20,979 nt of DNA from a virus, in IMG/VR virus record IMGVR_UViG_3300031963_001096, positions 1 to 20,979 of that record. The stretch is one strand, 5' to 3'. Positions 13,175-20,179 of the stretch are shown here, piece after piece (position 1 is the stretch's first letter; every line of letters begins with the position of its first letter). Below the pieces are notes generated by a model that had not been told where the DNA came from, did no database searches, and saw only the letters and a program-made list of their open reading frames with translations. A program made the position numbers and the translations under genes.

Positions 13175-16100
13175 TGCCAAAGTTTTCAGACGCAGAAATA
13201 CGTGCTTATGTAGAAGCAAACATAGACAACCCTGCGGCCATTGCAGAGGCTGCGGATACTTTTGGCGTTTCTATGGCCGATCTGTCTCGTGCCACAGGAT
13301 TTTCTGCTGCTGATATTGGCGGGTATTTTAATAATGCTGGTGTAGAACCGCCTCCTGCAAAAGTTACCACTGTTGAAGACTTGTACCGAGAAGTTTTAGG
13401 CCGGGAGCCTGATCCAGAAGGCTTGGCATTTTGGTCGCAAGGATTTGGAGGTAGTGTCAATGCTGCGGAAAAAGCTAGTTTTTTACAGGCCGCAAGCTCT
13501 GAATTAGCCAACCGTCCCGTAGCAGAACAAAAAGAATTAGCCCCTAATTTTGACAATGTTGCGGCTGCACAAAAAGCTGCTGCTGACGCAAAGGCTGCGG
13601 CTGATGCACAAGCTGCTGAGACACGTGCAGCAGAGGCTAGGGCGGCTGAGGCTAGGGCAGCAGAGGCGCGGGCTGCTGAAGCCAGAGCCGCTGAAGCCAG
13701 AGCGGCGGATGAGAAGGCTGCGGCTGACAGAGCGGCAAAAGCTGAAGCAGACAGGATTGCGGCTGCTAAACCCGCTGCGGGCATTGCCTCTTTACCAGCG
13801 GCCACAACACCTAAAGTTTCTAATGCTGACATCTTGGGTTGGTTTAACGCTAATCCAGATGCTGATGCCGCCTTGATTAGTAAAACCATGCAAGAGGCTG
13901 GCGTTAGCAGAGATCAAATGTCTCAGGCTTTGGTTGGCAACAAAGAAGCTGCCCAGAAATATCTAGCTGCTCAGATTCTTTCGCAAGGTACAACTGAGCA
14001 ATGGAAAGGTCAAGGCAAAGGTTCTGCTGAAAAAAACGCAGCCGACATGGCCAAGATCATGGCCGACACTGGCATTACAGACATTAAACAGTTTGGCCAA
14101 GTTCCGGTGTATGAGAGTGTAGTGGAAATGGGTAAAACGTATAACGGGCAATACGTTAGAAATTTTACCGATGAATATACTGGTCAAGTTACTCAAGTTA
14201 TTAGCGTACCATCAGGGCAATATGACTCGGAAGGTAATGAATACTACAAATCCGTAGAAGTTCCTAAAGACGCAAAACTTGAAACGTTGTACGGCCAATT
14301 TGTTGGAGGGGATGATAGTTACGCGGCAGTTGACCCTTCTAAACTGAAAACAGTAGACGGTAAGCTAGTAGTTGACACAGGACAAACAACCTTTGGCAAT
14401 AAAGCGACCGGTACAGCCGTCACAAACACTTATGGCGAACGCCAGACAGGTAATGCTTTTGGCGGCACATACGACGGCAAAGGTAATACCGGATACCGAG
14501 TGCAGTTTAACGCTGACGGCTCTCCAATTTTTTACACCACCGAGGCATCCAGTAGCAACATTGCTGACTTTGCGCCCATCTTAGCTATTGCTTCGTTTAT
14601 TCCTGCTTTAGCCCCATTTGCCCAAGCCCTTAACGCTGCAATTGCTATTGATCGTGGAGACATCTTAGGTGGTATTGCTTCTTTGGCTGGCGTGGCTGGT
14701 TTATCTGAAGTGTCTACAGGCTTAAAAGTAGTCAACGCTATAGATAAAGGCGATGGCATGGGTATTGTTGGGGCTTTGTTGTCAGACCCCGGCCTTGGTA
14801 AGCTGGCGGCGACCACCATGATTGCCGACGGCATTTCATTTTCCGATGTGGGTAATACATTAAAGGTTATAGATAATATAGATAAAGGCAACTGGACTGG
14901 CGCTCTTACCACTGCGGCCAACTTATCCGGCAGTTCAGATGCTCAGACGGCGGCGGCTGGTTTAAACCTTATCAATGCTGTAAAAACTAACGACTTTACA
15001 CAAATTGCCGGTGCAGTTAATGGTTTAAACAACACCTTAAATGCCACCAACAATGTGGTAACGCAATTAAAAGATGCTGGTTTGGTTGATAACTCAGTAT
15101 CAAATACTTTATCTGATATTACAGACACTATTGCGTCTAACACTACAGGCACTTCAAACCTTGCCACTAAAGATGTTACATCTTCAATTACTGACGACAC
15201 TAGCGGAACGAATACTTTAGATTTTGGCAACGGCTCTAACATTTTGGTTGATGCAGGCAACTACATTGACAATGAGTTTGGTAATTTACAAGGTGCTATT
15301 GATGCTAATACCGCAAACAATCAAACGCGAGACACAATTAAAACTAGCAAAAGTTTTAACGAAGCATTTGCTTTAGCGCGTAAAGATCTTCCAGCAGGTT
15401 CAACGTTTGAATGGTTTAACCCTAAAACTGGCAAAACGGAAAGCTTTGTTAATGCCACAGCAGCAGAACGCCCTGATTTAAACATCACTACGGCTGACAA
15501 AACAATTGAAGCTTTAAATGCGGCTAATCTTGCCACTACAACAAATGCTTCCAACACAGTGGCGGCGCAGAACGATACTCTGGCAAGGATTGTTGCTGGT
15601 GGGTCAGATCAAAGTAACGCTGAAACAAACCGCTTGCTTGCTTTAAATCAAGGTTTAGATCTTGCTAATGCTCAACAAAAAGCAGATGCGGCACAGGCGG
15701 CAATAGAGAGCGTCTTTGGTAAAGGGACGGCTGCCAATGTTGTTATTCAAGGCCTATCTAACATACAGCAAGCTACTGGCCAAACATTAGATTTTATTGG
15801 CGGGACAGGTGCGGCTTTAGGGCTTACCAAAGCAGACAACGCCTTAACCAACGCAGGTCAATCTATGACCCGCACTGGTGAAGCATTGCAGTTGGAGTCG
15901 GTAAACCAAGCCAACGCCAACGTTATTAACGCCGTCAACAACGCAGATGGCCTAGGCGCAAAGATTATTGCTGGTGCAAAAGCCATTTACGAAAATCCGC
16001 TGTCTATTAACATGGCAGCGATTGAGGTATTGCAAGAAGCCCTACCTATGGGCTTGGCACTCAAATCGGTTAGCTTGCTAGGCAAATTGGGCGCAGTTGG

Positions 16101-18306
16101 CTTAGATATGGGTTTAAACGCCATTGAGTCTGGCGGCGCAGCTTACAACGACAAGTATCGTGATGCCATTAAAGCTGGTAAGACAGAAGCCCAAGCGGAT
16201 GCTGAAGGCATGTCTGCGTTCTACATTGCCAGTGCTGTTACCGTGGCAACTGCCGGTGTTGTAGATACAGCAGTAATCAACAAGATTACTAAGTCTGTTG
16301 AAAAAGCCGCAAGCAAAACTGCAACCGGAATTACCAAAGAAGGCGGCTCTGAGTTTGGTGAAGAGTTCTTGACTTCTGTTATTACAGACTACGCTTTAAC
16401 TGGCAAGGTGGATTTAAACAAGGCCTTGACACAAGGTGTTGTTGGTGGTTTTGTAGCCGGTAAAACAACCGGAAGTATTGATGCAGCATCTAACTTATCC
16501 AATTCCGTTTCGGACGTTCAGCAAACGTTTACACAAGAGTTAAATGACGCTGGCCTTAAGTCTTTTGACGGCAGCAACAACATTAGCTCGTTGGTTGACT
16601 CCAAAACCAATACTTTTGTTGCTCCAGAAGATGTAACCAGCACTCTAACTAATGCTGGTTTGATAGACACATCAAACATCAGCCTTAGCCCTGCGATGCA
16701 GTATGCGGCGGCTAACAATACAAGCCAACAGCAAGTGTATGACGCGATTAACGGCTGGCTTGCAGCCAATCCTGATGCTTCACAAGCTGACATTGTGACT
16801 GCCATGGATGCGGCTGGCGTAGATATTGGCGATGTGGTTGCAGCTATGAGTTCTAAAGTTACTGCTGACAGCGTTGCTAAAGCTGCTGACGTTAAAGTTA
16901 AAGGAAAGACTGACGCTGAAATAGCGGCTGAAGTCAAAGCGGCTGCCGATGCACAAGCCCTCATTGATGCTAAAACTAAAGCAGATGCTGCCGCTGCAAA
17001 ACTAGATGCTGATACAAAAGCTGCAATTGATGCACAGGTCAAGGCTGCCGCTGATGCAAAAGCTGCGGCTGATGCCAAGGCCGCTGCTGACGCAAAGATT
17101 GCCGCCGATGCGGCTGCTGCTGCCGACGCGCAAGCAAAAGCTGACGCTGCCGCTAAACTGGCTGCTGATCAAGCTGCGGCTGCTGCCGCTGCCGCTGCCA
17201 AGGCTGCTGCGGATGCTCAGGCCTTGATTGATGCTCAAACTGCTGCCGATGCTCAAGCGGCTGCTGATGCGGCTGCCGCTCAGACCGCTGCTGCTGCAAA
17301 AGCTGCTTCAGATGCACAGGCCGCTGCTATAGCCCAAGCTGAGATTGACGCGCAAGTTGCCGCTGACGCTGCTGCTGCTGCAAAAACTGCGGCTGATGCG
17401 AAGGCTGCTGCTGATGCCAAAGCTGCGGCTCAGGCTGCTTTAAACGCTTTGACAGCTTCAAAGACTACTACAAGCACCGCAACAGATACTGCCACGGCCG
17501 CAAACACAAACGCTGCAACCAACACAGCAACTAACACAGCGACAAATACGGCGACAAACACTAACACGAATGCAAATGTAAACGCCAATACAAACGCAAA
17601 TACAAATGCGAACGTGAATACCAACGCAAATGTAAACACTAATCCGAACGTCAATACGAATACTAACGTTAACACTAACGCTAATATAAACACCAATCCG
17701 ACAGTTAACACTAACCCTACGGTTAATACCAATCCAACAGTCACTACCACCCCCACAGTTACAACTAATCCGACTGTCGATACAAACCCAACCGTTACGC
17801 CAAACGTCAGAACGGATGTAAACGTATCTACGCCTGATGCAATTAACGTAGGCGGAGTTAGTATTCCCGGAACATATACGCCACCAAGCGTTTTAACGCC
17901 AACTACGCCAATTACGACAACTCCAAGCGTTACGCCAGTTACGCCTACTACGCCTAAAACCAAGACACCCACAAAGAAAACGGCACAAATGCCTACACAG
18001 ATGCCACAAAGCGGTGGTGGCGGGGAGTCTATGGTTGCTCCGTTGGCAAGTGTGTTCTATTACGGCAAAGACTTTGGCGGTCAGAAACAGCAAGTCGCCC
18101 CGACAGGCGACTTAATGATGGCTCCATACCATGAGTTAAGTGTTACCAAGGCGGGAGCAGAAGCGCCTTTACCAGCAATTCCTGTTGCACAAGAGGCAAA
18201 AGAAAGCGAAAATGATATATCTGCGCTGATACAACAAATCATGTCTTCTGGCAACAACAATATGACGCAAGAAGAGTTAATGCAAATTATTCAAGCAAGA
18301 GGTTAA
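13174..18306 (+). CDS. Giant modular virion protein, probable DNA-ejection/internal protein (DUF4214-containing)
   Basis: 1710 residues. Order: a helical module (about 4-56); a DUF4214-like domain (about 65-115, 'VEDLYREVLGREPDPEGLAF'); an Ala-rich helix with R-A-A-E-A repeats (about 130-200); a second helical module (215-266); a beta-like segment (about 305-465); a hydrophobic stretch with four 'LkvInAIdkGD' repeats (about 466-625); helical coils; a Gly/Ala-rich membrane-like region with 'EGGSEFGEEFLTSVI' (about 940-1103); a third helical module (about 1184-1229); a very Ala-rich coil (about 1233-1427); an Asn/Thr-rich linker (about 1443-1545); and a Thr/Pro tail ending 'TQEELMQIIQARG'. Size, hydrophobic helices and neighbours suggest a protein that crosses the cell envelope during DNA ejection. 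Alternatives are a tape measure or a long adhesin. No lytic transglycosylase motif was recognised. Confidence 0.72.
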   Translation: MPKFSDAEIRAYVEANIDNPAAIAEAADTFGVSMADLSRATGFSAADIGGYFNNAGVEPPPAKVTTVEDLYREVLGREPDPEGLAFWSQGFGGSVNAAEKASFLQAASSELANRPVAEQKELAPNFDNVAAAQKAAADAKAAADAQAAETRAAEARAAEARAAEARAAEARAAEARAADEKAAADRAAKAEADRIAAAKPAAGIASLPAATTPKVSNADILGWFNANPDADAALISKTMQEAGVSRDQMSQALVGNKEAAQKYLAAQILSQGTTEQWKGQGKGSAEKNAADMAKIMADTGITDIKQFGQVPVYESVVEMGKTYNGQYVRNFTDEYTGQVTQVISVPSGQYDSEGNEYYKSVEVPKDAKLETLYGQFVGGDDSYAAVDPSKLKTVDGKLVVDTGQTTFGNKATGTAVTNTYGERQTGNAFGGTYDGKGNTGYRVQFNADGSPIFYTTEASSSNIADFAPILAIASFIPALAPFAQALNAAIAIDRGDILGGIASLAGVAGLSEVSTGLKVVNAIDKGDGMGIVGALLSDPGLGKLAATTMIADGISFSDVGNTLKVIDNIDKGNWTGALTTAANLSGSSDAQTAAAGLNLINAVKTNDFTQIAGAVNGLNNTLNATNNVVTQLKDAGLVDNSVSNTLSDITDTIASNTTGTSNLATKDVTSSITDDTSGTNTLDFGNGSNILVDAGNYIDNEFGNLQGAIDANTANNQTRDTIKTSKSFNEAFALARKDLPAGSTFEWFNPKTGKTESFVNATAAERPDLNITTADKTIEALNAANLATTTNASNTVAAQNDTLARIVAGGSDQSNAETNRLLALNQGLDLANAQQKADAAQAAIESVFGKGTAANVVIQGLSNIQQATGQTLDFIGGTGAALGLTKADNALTNAGQSMTRTGEALQLESVNQANANVINAVNNADGLGAKIIAGAKAIYENPLSINMAAIEVLQEALPMGLALKSVSLLGKLGAVGLDMGLNAIESGGAAYNDKYRDAIKAGKTEAQADAEGMSAFYIASAVTVATAGVVDTAVINKITKSVEKAASKTATGITKEGGSEFGEEFLTSVITDYALTGKVDLNKALTQGVVGGFVAGKTTGSIDAASNLSNSVSDVQQTFTQELNDAGLKSFDGSNNISSLVDSKTNTFVAPEDVTSTLTNAGLIDTSNISLSPAMQYAAANNTSQQQVYDAINGWLAANPDASQADIVTAMDAAGVDIGDVVAAMSSKVTADSVAKAADVKVKGKTDAEIAAEVKAAADAQALIDAKTKADAAAAKLDADTKAAIDAQVKAAADAKAAADAKAAADAKIAADAAAAADAQAKADAAAKLAADQAAAAAAAAAKAAADAQALIDAQTAADAQAAADAAAAQTAAAAKAASDAQAAAIAQAEIDAQVAADAAAAAKTAADAKAAADAKAAAQAALNALTASKTTTSTATDTATAANTNAATNTATNTATNTATNTNTNANVNANTNANTNANVNTNANVNTNPNVNTNTNVNTNANINTNPTVNTNPTVNTNPTVTTTPTVTTNPTVDTNPTVTPNVRTDVNVSTPDAINVGGVSIPGTYTPPSVLTPTTPITTTPSVTPVTPTTPKTKTPTKKTAQMPTQMPQSGGGGESMVAPLASVFYYGKDFGGQKQQVAPTGDLMMAPYHELSVTKAGAEAPLPAIPVAQEAKESENDISALIQQIMSSGNNNMTQEELMQIIQARG
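13183..13341 (+). repeat. Helical module, copy 1
   Basis: Residues 4-56 of the giant protein. The pattern is Ser, acidic at +3, Ile, Tyr at +7, Asn-Pro, Ile-Ala, Phe-Gly-Val-Ser, Thr-Gly, Ala-Asp-Ile. It aligns without gaps over about 50 residues with copy 4 in the next gene, sharing S, E, Y, N, A, IA, FGV, T and AD at equal positions. Confidence 0.65.
13624..13704 (+). repeat. Tandem R-A-A-E-A pentapeptide repeat (15-base unit)
   Basis: At least five consecutive RAAEA units (residues 151-177) inside an Ala-rich helix. Units use different synonymous codons. Arg and Glu are placed three and two apart, which favours intrahelical salt bridges and a stable single helix of TolA type. Confidence 0.8.
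13816..13971 (+). repeat. Helical module, copy 2
   Basis: Residues 215-266 of the giant protein: 'SNADILGWFNANPDADAALI', then 'TMQEAGVSRDQM'. It aligns without gaps over about 31 residues with copy 3 (shared I, G-W, A-N-P-D-A, I, M, A-G-V). Confidence 0.65.
14629..15048 (+). repeat. Four degenerate 'L-x-x-I-x-A-I-D-x-G-D' repeats
   Basis: Units start at residues 486, 517, 563 and 597 of the giant protein ('LNAAIAIDRGD', 'LKVVNAIDKGD', 'LKVIDNIDKGN', 'LNLINAVKTND'). Each is followed by a Gly/Ala-rich hydrophobic helix, with spacing of 31 to 46 residues. The preceding 'APILAIASFIPALAPFAQAL' is strongly hydrophobic. Confidence 0.65.
16723..16860 (+). repeat. Helical module, copy 3
   Basis: About residues 1184-1229 of the giant protein: 'AINGWLAANPDASQADIVTA', then 'MDAAGVDIGDVVAAM'. 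It is the closest match of copy 2 and lies just before the second Ala-rich coil, as copy 2 lies just after the first. Confidence 0.62.
16870..17455 (+). repeat. Long Ala-rich helical repeat region
   Basis: About 195 residues of A-A-D-A-K/Q type repeats (for example 'AAADAKAAADAKAAADAK') with Ala far above half of residues in places. Ala codons alternate among GCT, GCC, GCG and GCA, so the DNA is not a simple tandem repeat. Predicted continuous helix or coiled coil of TolA style. Confidence 0.8.
17500..17808 (+). repeat. Asn/Thr-rich low-complexity repeat
   Basis: About 100 residues made of N-T, N-A, N-V and then N-T-N-P-T-V units, with DNA periods of 6, 12 and 18 bases. Almost no charge or hydrophobicity until the Pro-Thr part. 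Likely an extended flexible linker between the Ala-rich coil and the C-terminal segment. Confidence 0.8.
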
Positions 18307-18307
18307 T

Positions 18308-19255
18308 ATGGGTGAAGAATACGATTTTTTTGCGGATCCTAGAAACGATGCTTTTGCCTATAACGATTTAGGCGCATCTCCGTCCAATGCCGACATCCTG
18401 TCTAGTATCAATTACGATCCGGGCATTTTGAGTTCTATTAAAGGCATCCTGTCTGGTAAGTCTGGAACAACTGCACAGTTAGCCAGCCTTGGCGGCATTG
18501 GAGCTTTGCTTAATTCTATTGGCGGTGGTGGCGGTGGTGGCTTCAAAGGATACCAAGGAAGCATACCAAAGTACACAGCTTCACGCACGCAGTACGCCGC
18601 TCCTGTCAGCACAGTAAACCGTGGCCCAGCACCGTCTAACGAAGAGGTATTAAATTATCTTAAGCGTCCCGGTTTAAACGATGCCATGATTGCTCGTTCT
18701 ATGAATGAGTTTGGTGTTGCACCGCAGCAAATTGCCGACGTAACTCAAACTCCTTTGGCTGATGTGCAAGCCCGCTATCAAGCAGCCATGGGGCCAAACG
18801 CAGGCGCTGCCCGTCGCCCCGGCTCAGGTGGTGTGACGTACTTCTCTCCTATGGTTTACACGCCTCAAGCTGCTGCTCCGGCAGCGGCAGAAGCGGCCCC
18901 TGCAAGTAATCCAGCTACTGTCGAAGTCGCAGCCGCAGGTGGCTTAATGGGTTACGCTGGAGGTGGCGGCCTAGGTTCTTTGGGTAGTTACTCCGATGGC
19001 GGTCGCCTCCTTAAAGGGCCGGGCGATGGTGTGTCTGACTCTATCCCTGCAATGATTGGCAAGAACCAACCAGCCCGTCTGGCCGATGGCGAGTTTGTCA
19101 TTCCAGCCCGTATTGTTTCTGAGATCGGTAATGGATCTACAGACGCAGGAGCACGTAAACTATATGCCATGATGGATCGCATCCAAAAAGCTCGTGGCAA
19201 GACTTTGAAAAACGTTGCAGCCAACACCAAGGCTGACAAACATTTACCAGCGTAA
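18308..19255 (+). CDS. Phage virion protein with conserved 'ADGEFVIP' C-terminus
   Basis: 315 residues, with AAGAGG five bases before the ATG and only one base after the previous stop. The N-terminal part is Ser/Gly-rich with 'SNADILSSI', echoing the start of helical module 2. A poly-Gly stretch occurs near residue 75. Residues about 108-162 are a complete copy of the helical module seen in the giant protein ('SNEEVLNYLKRP', 'ARSMNEFGVAPQQIADVTQT'). An Ala/Pro-rich linker follows. The C-terminus has 'GPGDGVSDSIPAMI', 'PARLADGEFVIPARIVSEIG' and 'AGARKLYAMMDRI', a block I recognise as common in virion proteins of podovirus-like phages next to ejection-type genes. The block is probably a structural or interaction domain. 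Precise function unknown; association with the giant protein is inferred from the shared module. Confidence 0.75.
   Translation: MGEEYDFFADPRNDAFAYNDLGASPSNADILSSINYDPGILSSIKGILSGKSGTTAQLASLGGIGALLNSIGGGGGGGFKGYQGSIPKYTASRTQYAAPVSTVNRGPAPSNEEVLNYLKRPGLNDAMIARSMNEFGVAPQQIADVTQTPLADVQARYQAAMGPNAGAARRPGSGGVTYFSPMVYTPQAAAPAAAEAAPASNPATVEVAAAGGLMGYAGGGGLGSLGSYSDGGRLLKGPGDGVSDSIPAMIGKNQPARLADGEFVIPARIVSEIGNGSTDAGARKLYAMMDRIQKARGKTLKNVAANTKADKHLPA
18630..18795 (+). repeat. Helical module, copy 4 (in the neighbouring gene)
   Basis: A gapless match of about 50 residues to copy 1 of the giant protein, sharing Ser, Glu, Tyr, Asn, Ile-Ala, Phe-Gly-Val, Thr and Ala-Asp at the same offsets. It shows that two adjacent genes share a duplicated domain. 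Confidence 0.65.
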
Positions 19256-19264
19256 GGTTTAAAC

Positions 19265-20170
19265 ATGGCTACTTCACCTATTGCAGGACTAACCCCCACC
19301 TCCGGTGGCTCCTCTACCTCCACTCTTTCTGAGTATGCAGGCCCGTATGTAACGGAGATGCTGGGCAAAGCCCAAGCTATTGCCGATCAGCCTTATGCTG
19401 TGTACGGTGGCCCACAGACTGCGGCTGAGTCTGGCCTGCAATCCAAAGTCTTCCAAGGCTTGGGTAATCTGTCCTTCCCCGGCCAGCTTGGTCAATCCTT
19501 TAGCGCTACGGGTGCGTATCAGCCTCCGGGCATGACTCCCGGAATCTATAACACTCAGCCTGTTGGTACAGGTGCTGGCGCTCCCCCTGTGGGCGGTATG
19601 GGTGCTCCTATGGGCGGCACATCAAGCGGTCAAACTGGAGTTGCTTCGCAGTACATGAACCCCTACTTGCAGTCTGTGTTACAGCCTCAGTTGGCAGAAC
19701 TGCGCCGTCAGTCTGACATCAACTTACAGCCTAGCATGGCCAAGCTGACCCAAGCCGGTGGCTATGGTGGTGGCCGTCAAGCCATCATGGAGTCTGAAGC
19801 TAACCGCAATCTACTCCAAGAGCAAAACAAAACCATTGGCCAAGGGTACGCAAATGCGTACGACAAAGCCATGGGTCAGTTTAATGTTGAGCAAGGTCAA
19901 GCCAAGACTTTGGCTGACATGATGTCTGAGGCTGGTGGTCAACAGCGCGGCATTGAGCAACAAGGCATTAGCGCAGACTACAACGAATTCCTTGCTCAAC
20001 GTGATGATCCCATGAAGAAAGTACAGTTCTTGCAGTCAATGCTACAAGGTTTGCCTATCTCTACAGTCACCAACACACCCGCCCAGATGAGCGGTTTAGG
20101 CTCGTTAGTGTCCTCCGTTGGCGGTATGGGTTCCATCATGGACTCCCTCAAGAAATTTAATTTGACCTAA
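19265..20170 (+). CDS. Phage virion/ejection-associated protein, helical
   Basis: 301 residues, with AAGG overlapping the previous TAA. Residues 1-60 include 'LSEYAGPYVTEMLGKAQAIA', a membrane-binding or helical start. Residues 75-125 are Gly/Pro-rich linker ('PPVGGMGAPMGG'). From about residue 130 a conserved helical block begins: 'QYMNPYLQSVLQPQLAELRR', 'AKLTQAGGYGGGRQAIMESE', 'IGQGYANAYDKAMGQFNVEQ', then 'GGQQRGIEQQGISADYNEF' and a Gly/Ser/Met-rich tail. This block is widespread in podovirus-like phages, directly beside the 'ADGEFVIP' protein and large internal proteins. By position and helicity it may belong to the internal or ejected protein set, comparable in place to P22 gp7/gp20-type proteins, although no direct homology to those is claimed. 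Confidence 0.75.
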   Translation: MATSPIAGLTPTSGGSSTSTLSEYAGPYVTEMLGKAQAIADQPYAVYGGPQTAAESGLQSKVFQGLGNLSFPGQLGQSFSATGAYQPPGMTPGIYNTQPVGTGAGAPPVGGMGAPMGGTSSGQTGVASQYMNPYLQSVLQPQLAELRRQSDINLQPSMAKLTQAGGYGGGRQAIMESEANRNLLQEQNKTIGQGYANAYDKAMGQFNVEQGQAKTLADMMSEAGGQQRGIEQQGISADYNEFLAQRDDPMKKVQFLQSMLQGLPISTVTNTPAQMSGLGSLVSSVGGMGSIMDSLKKFNLT

Positions 20171-20179
20171 GGGTTCACT

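Noticed and set aside
13206-13889. 227-residue antisense frame opposite the start of the giant gene
   Set aside because: It is the Ala/Ser-rich mirror of the Ala-rich coding region. The sense strand carries a recognisable DUF4214 domain and a good ribosome binding site.
13624-17808. CRISPR array or DNA satellite at the repetitive stretches
   Set aside because: Repeats are in-frame, of 15 bases or irregular length, and diverged at synonymous positions, with no unique spacers. They are coding repeats.
17430-17972. 180-residue antisense Val/Leu/Phe-rich frame that looks like a membrane protein
   Set aside because: It is the reverse complement of the Asn/Thr repeats and inherits their periodicity, with no start signal and no neighbours in the same orientation.
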